Source: Streptomyces sp. WZ-12 (lineage in GTDB: Bacteria; Actinomycetota; Actinomycetes; Streptomycetales; Streptomycetaceae). From it: a DNA stretch of 64,000 nucleotides. Where the stretch lies: assembly GCF_028898845.1 (NCBI RefSeq), contig NZ_CP118574.1:5615001-5679000 (forward strand), given 5' to 3'. Below, piece after piece: positions 1-10,338 of this stretch; the stretch's first letter is position 1; each line of letters starts with the position of its first letter. Position numbers and translations under genes: made by a program. A model generated the notes under the pieces. That model was not told the origin of the DNA, did not search any database, and saw nothing but the letters and a program-made list of their open reading frames with translations.

Positions 1-39
1 ACGTACGGACGCCGCCAACTCACTTCAGGAGGGGGCGTC

Positions 40-681
40 GTGACCGCGGAGACCTCCCAGACGCTCGACCGGGGACTGCGCGTCCTCAAACTTCTCGCCG
101 ACACCGACCACGGGCTGACCGTGACCGAGCTCTCGCACAAGCTCGGCGTCAACCGCACCGTGGTCTACCGCCTGTTGGCCACGCTGGAGCAGCACGCCCT
201 GGTGCGCCGGGACGCCGGCGGCCGGGCCCGGGTGGGCCTCGGCGTGCTGCGTCTGGGCCGCCAGGTCCACCCGTTGGTCCGGGAGGCCGCGCTGCCCGCG
301 CTGCGCTCGCTCGCCGAGGACGTCGGCGCCACCGCCCACCTCACCCTGGTCGACGGCACCGAGGCGCTGGCGGTCGCGGTGGTCGAGCCGACCTGGACCG
401 ACTACCACGTCGCCTACCGCGCCGGCTTCCGTCACCCGCTGGACCGCGGCGCCGCCGGCCGGGCCATACTCAAGGCCCGCCAGGGCCGCCTCCATGACGC
501 CGGACTCGCCCTGACGCACGGTGAGTTGGAGGCCGGCGCCAGCGGCGCCGCGGCCCCGCTGCTGGGGGTCAGCGGCATAGAGGGCAGCGTCGGCGTGGTG
601 ATGCTGACGGACAGCGTCGCGGAGCGGATCGGGCCGCGGGTGGTGGACGCGGCCCGGGAGGTCGCCGAGGCGCTGCGCTGA
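40..681 (+). CDS. IclR family transcriptional regulator
   Basis: A 213-residue protein with an N-terminal winged helix (about residues 5-65; the TVTELSHKLGVNRTVVYRLL stretch is the helix-turn-helix) and a C-terminal IclR effector-binding domain (about 75-210, including the AYRAGFRHPLDRGAAGRAIL segment). It is slightly short for IclR proteins (about 250 residues). The GTG start is preceded by AGGAGG at 27-32, a near-perfect Shine-Dalgarno. IclR proteins usually control catabolic genes next to them, but no clear target lies downstream here; any partner may lie before the window. The effector is unknown. Confidence 0.9.
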   Translation: MTAETSQTLDRGLRVLKLLADTDHGLTVTELSHKLGVNRTVVYRLLATLEQHALVRRDAGGRARVGLGVLRLGRQVHPLVREAALPALRSLAEDVGATAHLTLVDGTEALAVAVVEPTWTDYHVAYRAGFRHPLDRGAAGRAILKARQGRLHDAGLALTHGELEAGASGAAAPLLGVSGIEGSVGVVMLTDSVAERIGPRVVDAAREVAEALR

Positions 682-781
682 CGGGCCCCGGCCCGCGGTG
701 ACGCGCGGATTCCGTGTGGTGACCCTGTGGCGCTGCCGTGTGGCACCGGCGCCGCACGGGGCGGGCGGGGCGGGGGTCAAT

Positions 782-787
782 TAGGGT
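782..787 (+). promoter_or_regulatory. candidate -10 box (TAGGGT) for leaderless protease mRNA
   Basis: The hexamer TAGGGT ends 6 nt before the GTG start at 794, and there is no Shine-Dalgarno in between. This is the spacing expected when transcription begins at or next to the start codon, as is common in Streptomyces. No convincing -35 box is visible. Confidence 0.45.
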
Positions 788-793
788 GGCGGG

Positions 794-1582
794 GTGTCTT
801 CCCGCGCCCGTGCCCTGCTGGCCTGCACCGTCCTCGTCCTCGCCCTCCTCGTCACCGCGGCGGTGGCTCCGCTGCCGTACTCGGTCGCGTATCCGGGCGT
901 CACGGCCAACGTCCTCGGCGACGACAAGGGCAAGCCGGTGATCACCATCTCCGGCGCCCCCACCCGCGACACCGGCGGGCAGCTCCGGATGACCTCGATC
1001 ACCGCCACCGGGCCGGCCGCCTCCATCCACCTGCCGGACGTGGTCCGGGCCTGGTTCCGCACCGACGAGGCGGTGATGCCGCGCGACTCGGTCTACCCGG
1101 TGGGCAACAACACCGAGGAGATCGCCGAGCACAACGCGGAGCAGATGAAGCAGTCGCAGGACAGCGCCACCCAGGCCGCCCTGAACCGGCTCGGGAAGTC
1201 CCCTAGGGACGTCAAGGTGACCCTGAGCCTGGCCGACATCGGCGGGCCCAGCGCCGGCCTGATGTTCGCGCTGGGCATCGTCGACAAGCTGAACGGCGAC
1301 GGCGCCGGGCACGACCTGACCGGCGGCCGGACCGTCGCGGGCACCGGCACCATCGACGCCGACGGCGCGGTCGGCGCGGTCGGCGGGGTGGCCCTCAAGA
1401 CCCAGGCCGCGCACCGCGACGGCGCGACGGTCTTCCTCGTCCCCCGCCAGGAGTGCGCCGACGCGCGCGCCGAGCTCCCCAAGGGGATGCGGTTGATCCC
1501 CGTCACCACCCTGGGCGGCGCGGTGGACGCCCTCAAGGCCCTCAACTCCGGCGGTGACGTGCCCAGTTGCACGACCGGCTGA
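794..1582 (+). CDS. membrane-anchored S16 (Lon-type) serine protease, YlbL-like
   Basis: A 262-residue protein with one N-terminal membrane segment (about residues 8-26) and a C-terminal Lon-like proteolytic domain. The catalytic Ser lies in GGPSAGLMFALG and the catalytic Lys in GGVALKTQAA, the Ser-Lys dyad of family S16. The PDZ region typical of YlbL/SdrC proteins is short or degenerate (about residues 30-120). The protein probably faces outside the cell. The substrate is unknown. The start is GTG with no Shine-Dalgarno, so a leaderless message is likely. Confidence 0.88.
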   Translation: MSSRARALLACTVLVLALLVTAAVAPLPYSVAYPGVTANVLGDDKGKPVITISGAPTRDTGGQLRMTSITATGPAASIHLPDVVRAWFRTDEAVMPRDSVYPVGNNTEEIAEHNAEQMKQSQDSATQAALNRLGKSPRDVKVTLSLADIGGPSAGLMFALGIVDKLNGDGAGHDLTGGRTVAGTGTIDADGAVGAVGGVALKTQAAHRDGATVFLVPRQECADARAELPKGMRLIPVTTLGGAVDALKALNSGGDVPSCTTG

Positions 1583-1608
1583 GCCCGGGGCCCTGAGGGC
1601 GGGCCGGC

Positions 1609-2031
1609 TCAGAGGGTCGCGGTGGTCTCCCGGTCGGCGTAGCGGAAGCCGTCGTCGTCGAAGTAGAAGACCGTGACCTTCACCTTTTGGCCCTTGCTGA
1701 AGGTGCCCCAGCCCGTCTTGAGCTTCACCTGGGCGGTGTGGTCGGCGTAGTCGCAGACCAGCTTGTCGACCTTGAGCGTGCCGGCCCCGTGCGCGGCAGC
1801 CTTCGAGGCGGTGATCTCCTCGGCGTTGGCGACCAGTTGGTGGTTCATGCCGGGGTCGCAGGAGTACGTGACGTCCACCGTCAGGCCCGGTGCGGCCAGC
1901 GCGACCTTGTCGATGGCGATCAGGTTGGCCTTGGCCGCGGCCATCGGTGCGGTGGCCAGGACGCCGGCCCCGACCAGGGCGGCGACGGTGGCGGCGCCGG
2001 CGAGACGGCGGCGGATGCGGGATGCCTGCAT
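1609..2031 (-). CDS. secreted small protein of unknown function
   Basis: A 140-residue protein starting at the ATG at 2031, preceded by a purine-rich GGGGAAAGG. It has a classical Sec signal peptide (basic RIRRR, a hydrophobic stretch, cleavage after an AAA-type site near residue 33). The mature domain is about 105 residues with two Cys (in YSCDPG and VCDYAD), probably one disulfide, and looks like an all-beta extracellular fold. No enzyme motif is visible. It is convergent with the S16 protease. I do not recognise a named family. Confidence 0.75.
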   Translation of the reverse strand: MQASRIRRRLAGAATVAALVGAGVLATAPMAAAKANLIAIDKVALAAPGLTVDVTYSCDPGMNHQLVANAEEITASKAAAHGAGTLKVDKLVCDYADHTAQVKLKTGWGTFSKGQKVKVTVFYFDDDGFRYADRETTATL

Positions 2032-2163
2032 GGGTCGTGCCTTTCCCCCTGTGCGGTCGCGATGGCGCGCGACTGCGATACATGTTCGTTTTCGAGTGAC
2101 GCACACCCTACGTGATCCCGTGAGGGGTGTGGGCCGTTTTCGGGCCGGGTGCCGCGAACGCCC

Positions 2164-3147
2164 CTAACCCCCGCCCTCCTTGATGAACCCCTCCTTCACC
2201 AGCCACGCCTTGGCGACCTGGTGCGGGTCCTGGCCCTCGACGTCCACCTTGGCGTTGAGCTTCTGGGCGACGGCGTTGTCCAGCGCGGCCGTCACCGGGG
2301 CGAGCACCTCGGCGATCTGCGGATGGCTGCGCAGCGCCGCGGCGTTGATCTCCGGCGCCGCGTTGTAGTTGGGGAAGAAGTGCCGGTCGTCCTTGAGCAC
2401 GATCAGCCCCATCGCCTTGATCCGGCCGTCGGTGGTGAAGACCTCACCGAAGGTGCAGGCCGTCCCCTGCGCCGCCTCGGTGTAGACCACGCCGCCGGTC
2501 ATCCGCCGGATGTTGCCGGGCGGGATGTTCATGCCGTACGCCTTCGCCATCCCGGGCAGGCCGTCGTTGCGGCTGGCGAACTCGTTCTCCACGCACAGCG
2601 TGACCGCGCCCGGGTTCCGCTTCAGCAGCGCGGCGACGTCGGAGAGGGTGCGCACCCCGTACTTCTTCTCGTTGGCGGCGTTCAGCGCCAGCGCGTAGGT
2701 GTTGTTCAGCCGGGACGGCGGCAGCCAGACGATGCCGTTGCGCAGGTCGGCGTCGCGTACGGCCTCCCACTGCCGCTGCGGGTCCGGGATCGGCGTGGTG
2801 TGCCCGAGGTGGGTGATCCAGCCGGTGCCGGTGTACTCGTACATCCCGTCCGCGGTGCCGGTGCGGACCGCCTCGCGGGCGCCGATGGTGCCCTGGATGT
2901 TGGTCTTGTCGATGACGGTGGCGCCGGCCGCCTTGAAGACCAGCCCCATGATCTGCCCCAGGATGATGTTCTCGGTGAACTCCTTGGAGGTGACGGTGAG
3001 GTCGGCGTCCTTCAGGGGCAGCCCCCGGCCCACCGTCCCCGGTATGACGTCGTCCGACATCGGACTTCCGCTGACCAGCCCGCAGCCCCCCAGCAGCGCC
3101 CCGATGACCAGCAGCGCGACGGCCCCCCGGCGCCTGCGCCCCCTCAC
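2164..3147 (-). CDS. quaternary-amine ABC transporter substrate-binding lipoprotein (OpuC/ProX/OsmF type)
   Basis: A 327-residue lipoprotein. A GTG start at 3147 overlaps the stop of the upstream permease in a GTGA, indicating translational coupling. A signal peptide ends in a lipobox (LGGC), anchoring it outside the membrane. The domain from DADLTVTSKEFTENIILGQI onward matches type-2 binding proteins of the glycine betaine/carnitine/choline (QAT) family. It should deliver a quaternary amine or related osmolyte to the two permeases. The exact ligand (betaine, choline, carnitine or a thione such as ergothioneine) cannot be read from sequence alone. Confidence 0.9.
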   Translation of the reverse strand: MRGRRRRGAVALLVIGALLGGCGLVSGSPMSDDVIPGTVGRGLPLKDADLTVTSKEFTENIILGQIMGLVFKAAGATVIDKTNIQGTIGAREAVRTGTADGMYEYTGTGWITHLGHTTPIPDPQRQWEAVRDADLRNGIVWLPPSRLNNTYALALNAANEKKYGVRTLSDVAALLKRNPGAVTLCVENEFASRNDGLPGMAKAYGMNIPPGNIRRMTGGVVYTEAAQGTACTFGEVFTTDGRIKAMGLIVLKDDRHFFPNYNAAPEINAAALRSHPQIAEVLAPVTAALDNAVAQKLNAKVDVEGQDPHQVAKAWLVKEGFIKEGGG

Positions 3148-4028
3148 GTCTGAACCTCCAACCCGCGCGGCCGCAACAGCAGTTCGGCCAGCGACGCCAG
3201 CCACTCGACCAGCAGCGCCAGCGCCACCGTCAGCACCGACCCCAGGACCAGCACCGGCATCCGCTGGGTGATGATCCCCGCCGAGATCAGGTCGCCCAGC
3301 CCGCCGCCCCCGCCGAACGTGGCCAGCGTCGCGGTGCCCACGTTCAGCACCAGCGCGGTGCGCACCCCGGCCAGGATCAGCGGGACGGCCAGCGGAAGTT
3401 CGACCTTGACGAGCACGCCCAGCGGCGACATCCCGATGCCGCGGGCCGCCTCGGTCAGCGTCGGGTCGATGCCGCGCAGCCCGGCGATGGTGTTGGCCAG
3501 CACCGGCAGCACCGCGTAGATCACCATGCCGACGATCGCCGAACCGGCCCCGATACCCAGCCAGATGACCAGCAGCACCAGCAGGCCCAGCGCCGGCACC
3601 GCCTGCCCGAGGTTGGCCAGCGCCATCGCCGGCGGGGCGGCCCGGCGCAGCCGCGGCCGGGTCAGCGCGATGCCCAGCGGGATCGCGATCACCAGCACCA
3701 ACGCCGTGGAGACGGCGGTCAGTTGCAGATGCTGGCGCAGCGCCAGCCACACCTTGCCGTGGTCGACGGCCTGGTGGGCGATCGAGTCCAGCCGCGCGCC
3801 GCGGAACCACAGCCAGGTGGTCAGCAGCGCCGCGGTCAGGAAGGCCGGCATGAACGTCCACTTCCGCCAGCCGATCCGGCGACCACCGGGCCCGCCGGCA
3901 CCGCTCGGCGCCGCTCCCGAGGCCAACTCCCGTTCAGCGGCCGCCGCGTCGCCCGGCAGCGGCGCCCCGCCGGGGCCCTCCGGCGGCCCGTTGCGGCCCC
4001 CGCCGGCCGGCGACGCCCCCGGGCTCAC
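3144..4028 (-). CDS. quaternary-amine ABC transporter permease 2
   Basis: A 294-residue inner-membrane permease of the OpuC/ProW type. The GTG at 4028 overlaps the ATPase stop by 4 nt (GTGA). The first 60 residues are Pro/Gly-rich and probably cytoplasmic. About six membrane helices follow, with the EAA-type coupling loop in the EAARGIGMSPLGVLVKVELPLA region. It pairs with the first permease of this operon (5319-5966) and the shared ATPase. Its own stop overlaps the start of the binding protein. Confidence 0.9.
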   Translation of the reverse strand: MSPGASPAGGGRNGPPEGPGGAPLPGDAAAAERELASGAAPSGAGGPGGRRIGWRKWTFMPAFLTAALLTTWLWFRGARLDSIAHQAVDHGKVWLALRQHLQLTAVSTALVLVIAIPLGIALTRPRLRRAAPPAMALANLGQAVPALGLLVLLVIWLGIGAGSAIVGMVIYAVLPVLANTIAGLRGIDPTLTEAARGIGMSPLGVLVKVELPLAVPLILAGVRTALVLNVGTATLATFGGGGGLGDLISAGIITQRMPVLVLGSVLTVALALLVEWLASLAELLLRPRGLEVQT

Positions 4029-5326
4029 GCCCGGCTCCCGGGGCCGCCCTCGGGTCCGCCCGAGCCGCTGCGGCCCTCCAGGTCGCGCTGGGTCCGGTGG
4101 GCGCGCAACGCCCGCAACTGGTGCTGGTGTTCCAGCGCCTCCAGCCGGTCCGCCTCCAGCAGTTCGTGGACGTTGTTCATCAGCGTCCCCACGTCGACGA
4201 CACCGGTGTACTCGCCGCGCCGCCCGGTGACCGCGACCCGGCCCGCGCTGTCGGTCAGCACCGCCTCCAGGGCGTCGCGCAGCGTCGCGTCCCGGGTGAC
4301 GGTGTCGGTGACCAGCGTCCCGGCCCGGGCCAGCGACTGCTTGGCCAGGGAGAGGTCCGCGCGGCGCAGCCACTTGTACGGGCGGCGGTGGCGGTCCAGC
4401 AGCAGCACCTCGTTGGTGCCGCCGTCCCGCAGCAGATCGAAGATCGACTGGAGCGGGTCGTCGAGCTGCGCGGTGGGGAAGTCGACCACCCCCACGTCCC
4501 GCACCCGCGTCAGGTTCAGCCGCTTCAGCGCCGCCCCGGCGCCCACGAAGCCGGAGACGAAGTCGTCCGCCGGGTTGGTGAGGATGGCCTCGGGGGTGTC
4601 GAACTGGGCGATGTGCGAGCGCTCGCGGAGCACCGCGATCCGGTCGCCCAGCTTGATCGCCTCGTCGAAGTCGTGGGTGACGAAGACGATCGTCTTGTGC
4701 AGCTCGTGCTGGAGCCGGATCAGCTCGTCCTGGAGGTGGTCGCGGGTGATCGGGTCCACGGCGCCGAACGGCTCGTCCATCAGCAGCACCGGCGGATCGG
4801 CGGCGAGCGCCCTGGCCACCCCGACCCGCTGCTGCTGGCCGCCGGAGAGCTGGCGCGGATAACGGTGCCGGAACTCGCCCGGGTCCAGGCCCACCAGGTC
4901 GAGCATCTCCTCGACCCGCTCCCTGGTCCGGGCCGCCGACCAACCGGTCATCTTCGGCACCAGCGCGATGTTCTGCGCCACGGTCATGTGCGGGAAGAGC
5001 CCGGACGCCTGGATGGCATAGCCGACCTTGCGGCGCAGCCGGACCGGGTCGATGCCCGTGACGTCCTCGTCGCCGATGCGTATCCGCCCCGACGTCGGCT
5101 CGATCAGCCGATTGATCATCTTCAGCGTGGTGGACTTGCCGCAGCCGGACGGCCCGACGAAGACCACCGTCTCGCCGGCCCCGATCTCCATGCTGACGTC
5201 CTCCACCGCCGGGGCGGTGCTGCCCGGGTAGACCTTCGTGAGGTTCTCCAACCGGATCGCGGCGCCCGTCGAGGCGGGCGGGCGCGCGCCCTTGGCGCCG
5301 CGGTCGCTCCCGTAGGACTCAGGCAC
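4025..5326 (-). CDS. quaternary-amine ABC transporter ATP-binding protein with CBS domains (OpuA/OpuC/ProV type)
   Basis: A 433-residue ATPase. Walker A is GPSGCGKST, the ABC signature is LSGGQQQR and Walker B is VLLMDEPF followed by the D-loop. The region after about residue 265 has two CBS-like repeats, the osmosensory module of ProV/OpuA ATPases. It starts at ATG 5326, inside the last 8 nt of the upstream permease gene. Together with both permeases and the lipoprotein it forms a complete importer, probably for osmoprotectants. Confidence 0.93.
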   Translation of the reverse strand: MPESYGSDRGAKGARPPASTGAAIRLENLTKVYPGSTAPAVEDVSMEIGAGETVVFVGPSGCGKSTTLKMINRLIEPTSGRIRIGDEDVTGIDPVRLRRKVGYAIQASGLFPHMTVAQNIALVPKMTGWSAARTRERVEEMLDLVGLDPGEFRHRYPRQLSGGQQQRVGVARALAADPPVLLMDEPFGAVDPITRDHLQDELIRLQHELHKTIVFVTHDFDEAIKLGDRIAVLRERSHIAQFDTPEAILTNPADDFVSGFVGAGAALKRLNLTRVRDVGVVDFPTAQLDDPLQSIFDLLRDGGTNEVLLLDRHRRPYKWLRRADLSLAKQSLARAGTLVTDTVTRDATLRDALEAVLTDSAGRVAVTGRRGEYTGVVDVGTLMNNVHELLEADRLEALEHQHQLRALRAHRTQRDLEGRSGSGGPEGGPGSRA

Positions 5327-5966
5327 GGATCCCCCTGGATATCGTCAGGCGCCCGATCAGGACGTAGCCGGCGTCGAAGAGCAGGGCCAGGACGACGATC
5401 CCGAGCGTCCCGGAGAGCACCTGGTTCAGCGCGTTGGCGCTGCCCAGCGAGGCGATCCCGCGGAAGATCTCGTTGCCGAGGCCGGGGCCCGAGGCGAAGG
5501 CGGCGACGGCCGCGATGCCCATCAGCATCTGGGTCGCGACGCGGATGCCGGTGAGGATCGGCGGCCAGGCCAGCGGGAGTTCGACCTTGAAGAGCCGGGC
5601 GGCCCGCGACATCCCGATGCCCTTGGCCGCGTCCACCAGCGCCGGATCGACCCCGCGCAGCCCCACGATGGCGTTGCGGACCACCGGCAGCAGCCCGTAC
5701 AGGGTCAGCGCCACGACGGTCGGCGCGACGCCGAGGCCGACGATCGGGATCAGCAGGCCGATCAGGGCCAGGGACGGGATGGTCAGGATCGTCGCGGTGG
5801 TCGTCGTGGCCAGCGCGCCGGCCCATTCGCTGCGGTAGGTAGCCACACCGAGCGCGACGCCCAACACCGTCGCGATCACCATGCACTGGAAGACGGCGCT
5901 GGCGTGCTGATACGTGTCGGTCAGCAACTGGACGTGCCGGCTGCCGACGTACTCCCAGAAGCTCAC
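5319..5966 (-). CDS. quaternary-amine ABC transporter permease 1
   Basis: A 215-residue permease and the first gene of the four-gene importer operon. It has five to six membrane helices and the DAAKGIGMSRAARLFKVELP coupling loop shared with the second permease. Unlike the second permease it lacks a long N-terminal extension. The 95-nt gap to the neighbouring Lrp gene, which runs the same way, probably holds the operon promoter, although no clear box is seen. Confidence 0.9.
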   Translation of the reverse strand: MSFWEYVGSRHVQLLTDTYQHASAVFQCMVIATVLGVALGVATYRSEWAGALATTTTATILTIPSLALIGLLIPIVGLGVAPTVVALTLYGLLPVVRNAIVGLRGVDPALVDAAKGIGMSRAARLFKVELPLAWPPILTGIRVATQMLMGIAAVAAFASGPGLGNEIFRGIASLGSANALNQVLSGTLGIVVLALLFDAGYVLIGRLTISRGIRA

Positions 5967-6061
5967 TCTCGCCTCCTCGGTCCCTCGCTCAACCCGGACC
6001 CGCCCCCGTCGGCGGAGTGCCGCCCGTTACCCGTCGGCGCCGCGCGCCGACTCCCTTCCGG

Positions 6062-7816
<1,755 letters not shown>

Positions 7817-7916
7817 CGGTCGCCCGGCCGGCACCGACCCCGGCTGGGGGCATTCGTCTCTTCCGTGGGCCGAACACGATCTTCCGTGCGCGGCCCACGG
7901 ATGCGACGCTACGGAC

Positions 7917-9281
7917 ATGGACCTCATCGAACGCCTGCGCGCCGGGCTCCCCGAGGACGCGCTGCTCACCGACCCCGACGTCACCGACTCCTACGCCCGG
8001 GACAACGCCAACTTCTGCGCCGCCGGGACCCCCGCCGCGGTCGTCCTGCCGCGCACCGTCGAGCAGGTCCAGCACGTGATGCGGACCGCCACCGCGCTGC
8101 GCGTCCCGGTCGTCCCGCAGGGCGCCCGCACCGGCGTCTCCGGCGCCGCCAACGCCACCGACGGCTGCATCGTCCTCTCCCTGGTCAAGATGGACCGCAT
8201 CCTGGAGATCGACCCCGTCGACCGGATCGCGGTCGTCGAGCCGGGCGTGATCAACGCCGTCCTGTCCCGCGCGGTCAACGAGCACGGCCTCTACTACCCG
8301 CCGGACCCGTCCAGTTGGGAGTCGTGCACCATCGGCGGCAACATCGGCACCGCCGCCGGCGGCCTGTGTTGCGTGAAGTACGGCGTCACCGCCGAGTACG
8401 TGCTCGGCCTGGAGGTCGTCCTGGCCGACGGCCGGCTGATCAAGACCGGGCGGCGCACCGCCAAGGGTGTGGCCGGCTACGACCTCACCCGTCTCTTCGT
8501 CGGCTCCGAGGGCAGCCTCGGCGTCGTGGTCCGCGCCACCCTGGCACTCAAGCCCGAGCCGCCGCAACAGCTCGCCATGGTCGCCGAGTTCGGGTCGGTG
8601 ACGGAGGCCGGCGACGCGGTCTGCCGGATCATGGCCGAGGGGCACACCCCCTCCCTCCTGGAGCTCATGGACCGCACCAGCATCCGCGCGGTCAACGCGA
8701 TGGCCCAGATGGGCCTTCCGGAGACCACCGAGGTGCTGCTGCTGGCCGCCTTCGACACCCCCGATCCGGCCGCCGACCTCGCCGCGGTCGGCGCGCTGTG
8801 CGAGGCGGCCGGCGCCACCCAGGTCGTCCCCGCCGACGACGCGGCCGAGTCCGAACTCCTTCTCCAGGCACGCCGGTTGACCTTCCCGGCCCTGGAGAAG
8901 ATCAAGCCCGCGATGCTCATCGACGACGTCTGCGTGCCCCGCTCGCGGCTCGCCGCGATGCTTGAGGGGGCCGCCGCCATCGCCGAGGAGCACGACCTGA
9001 CCATCGGCGTCTGCGCGCACGCCGGCGACGGCAACACCCACCCGCTGGTCTGCTTCGACCCCGCCGACCCCGACGAGGAGCGCCGCGCCCGAGAGGCGTT
9101 CGACGCCATCATGGCCCTCGGCCTCCGGCTGGGCGGCACCATCACCGGCGAACACGGCGTCGGCGTCCTGAAGAAGGACTGGCTCGCCCGGGAACTCGGC
9201 CCGGACGGCGTCGAGTTGCACCGCGGCATCAAGGCGGTCTTCGACCCCTTGGGAATCCTCAACCCCGGCAAACTGTTCTAG
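7917..9281 (+). CDS. FAD-binding oxidoreductase, glycolate oxidase GlcD / D-lactate dehydrogenase type
   Basis: A 454-residue flavoprotein of the VAO family. An N-terminal FAD-binding PCMH domain (about 35-215; PQGARTGVSGAAN and GGNIGTAAGGLCCVKYG are the dinucleotide contacts) is followed by a C-terminal substrate cap ending GEHGVGVLKKDWL...FDPLGILNPGKLF, the signature of 2-hydroxyacid oxidases. It should oxidise a D-2-hydroxy acid such as glycolate or D-lactate. It follows hppD by 100 nt with its own start and no clear Shine-Dalgarno. No GlcE/GlcF subunits are adjacent. Confidence 0.9.
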   Translation: MDLIERLRAGLPEDALLTDPDVTDSYARDNANFCAAGTPAAVVLPRTVEQVQHVMRTATALRVPVVPQGARTGVSGAANATDGCIVLSLVKMDRILEIDPVDRIAVVEPGVINAVLSRAVNEHGLYYPPDPSSWESCTIGGNIGTAAGGLCCVKYGVTAEYVLGLEVVLADGRLIKTGRRTAKGVAGYDLTRLFVGSEGSLGVVVRATLALKPEPPQQLAMVAEFGSVTEAGDAVCRIMAEGHTPSLLELMDRTSIRAVNAMAQMGLPETTEVLLLAAFDTPDPAADLAAVGALCEAAGATQVVPADDAAESELLLQARRLTFPALEKIKPAMLIDDVCVPRSRLAAMLEGAAAIAEEHDLTIGVCAHAGDGNTHPLVCFDPADPDEERRAREAFDAIMALGLRLGGTITGEHGVGVLKKDWLARELGPDGVELHRGIKAVFDPLGILNPGKLF

Positions 9282-9351
9282 GCCCCGAGGGGGCGCCCGC
9301 CCCTGTCGTGCCCATGGCTTCGGGCCCCTAGGGGACCCACCCAGGGGCCGT

Positions 9352-9368
9352 GCCCCTGCCCCCTGCCC
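9352..9368. terminator. possible terminator hairpin between convergent genes
   Basis: CAGGGGC and GCCCCTG arms surround a 3-nt loop in the 181-nt gap between the convergent oxidase and small gene. There is no T-run. The gap is unusually rich in C-runs and shows nothing else. Confidence 0.35.
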
Positions 9369-9462
9369 CTTCCGCCCGCCCATCCGCCCCCGGGTCAGCC
9401 CCAGTTGGGATGAGCCGGGGGCGGAAGGGGTGGAGCCCCTCGCCGCCTGGGCGCCGGGACGG

Positions 9463-9822
9463 CTACGGTCGTCGCCGTTCGTCCCCGCCCTCGGGAGCCT
9501 CGCCAGGGCCGTCCTCTTCGTGATCGTCGTCCGGCACGGGCAGCCGCGCCCCGCGGCTCGTGGCGACCCGGTAGGTGGCGGCCAGCGAGTTCTTCAAGTC
9601 TACGGTCAGCAACTGGAGTTCGCCGGGCGTCCAGCGCCGCTCGGTCAGGATTCGCTCCGCCTCCTCGATGAGCACGGCGGCGGCGCCGAGCTGCTCGGCC
9701 TCCATCCGGTCGGCCAGCCGGGAGACGTACCCGGTCCCGTCGCCGGGGAGCAGGTAGCACGGGTTCCCGTCCGGGGTCGTCCACGGCAGCAGCCGCGGCG
9801 CCTCGTCGGCGTGATCCCTCAT
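9463..9822 (-). CDS. hypothetical protein, part of XRE/DUF397-linked gene pair
   Basis: A 119-residue acidic protein with no signal peptide or membrane helix. The start at 9822 (MRDHADEAPRLLPW) forms a 4-nt ATGA overlap with the stop of the upstream gene, so the two are translationally coupled. The central region is helical (RLADRMEAEQLGAAAVLIEE). The C-terminus is rich in Asp/Glu/Arg and probably disordered. It lies next to an XRE/DUF5753 regulator, a common Streptomyces arrangement. The function is unknown. Confidence 0.7.
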   Translation of the reverse strand: MRDHADEAPRLLPWTTPDGNPCYLLPGDGTGYVSRLADRMEAEQLGAAAVLIEEAERILTERRWTPGELQLLTVDLKNSLAATYRVATSRGARLPVPDDDHEEDGPGEAPEGGDERRRP

Positions 9823-10151
9823 GCGGCGACCTCCATGCCCCGGGCGCGCGCCCCGTGGAGGCGGAGCGGGTCGACGTCGACGCCGTGCACGGCCAGCCAC
9901 AGCGCCCTTCGGCGCCCGCGCCGCAGCCCCTGGCGTTCCTCGACGCCGAGGACGTACGGGCGGACGAGCGGGCTGTCCTCGCCGCGGAGGAGCGTCGGCG
10001 GCCGGGCGGGGGAGCGCAGCGGCGGGACGGGCCGCGGCGCGTCGATGCGGTGCGCGGCGACGGCGGGGGTCCCGTCCGCCCGGTGCCGCCCGGCGGCCGG
10101 AAGTAACAGCCGCAGCAGCGGCAGGAACAGGCTCGCGATACGGTGCGTCAT
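9819..10151 (-). CDS. hypothetical small basic protein, coupled to the next gene
   Basis: A 110-residue Arg-rich protein starting at ATG 10151, with GGAG 9 nt upstream; an in-frame ATG ten codons earlier has no such site. The N-terminus has an amphipathic hydrophobic helix (MTHRIASLFLPLLRLLLPA). The C-terminus (LVRPYVLGVEERQ...ALWLAVHGVDVDP) resembles small proteins I have seen beside XRE/DUF397 regulators in many streptomycetes. It is divergent from the XRE gene at 10339. No biochemical role is known to me. Confidence 0.65.
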   Translation of the reverse strand: MTHRIASLFLPLLRLLLPAAGRHRADGTPAVAAHRIDAPRPVPPLRSPARPPTLLRGEDSPLVRPYVLGVEERQGLRRGRRRALWLAVHGVDVDPLRLHGARARGMEVAA

Positions 10152-10338
10152 GTCGTCAACTCCGGTGTAGTTGGTGGCCACGCCCCCGGACCGGTCGCAC
10201 GGTCGCGGGGGTCTTGCGTGAACGGCAGGTCGCGCCGCCCTCGACCCGTTACGTTGGGTAGGTGCAGCGTTGCTCTGCGGAGTCCCGGGGTGTAATGCCC
10301 GGCGCGTGCCACTCGCCTACTGTCACGAAGGGGGAAGC

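Noticed and set aside
3148..3861. Upstream half of the long frame containing the ABC binding protein
   Set aside because: It overlaps the permease gene in another frame and reads as Arg/Gly-rich noise; the real start is the GTG at 3147 coupled to the permease stop.
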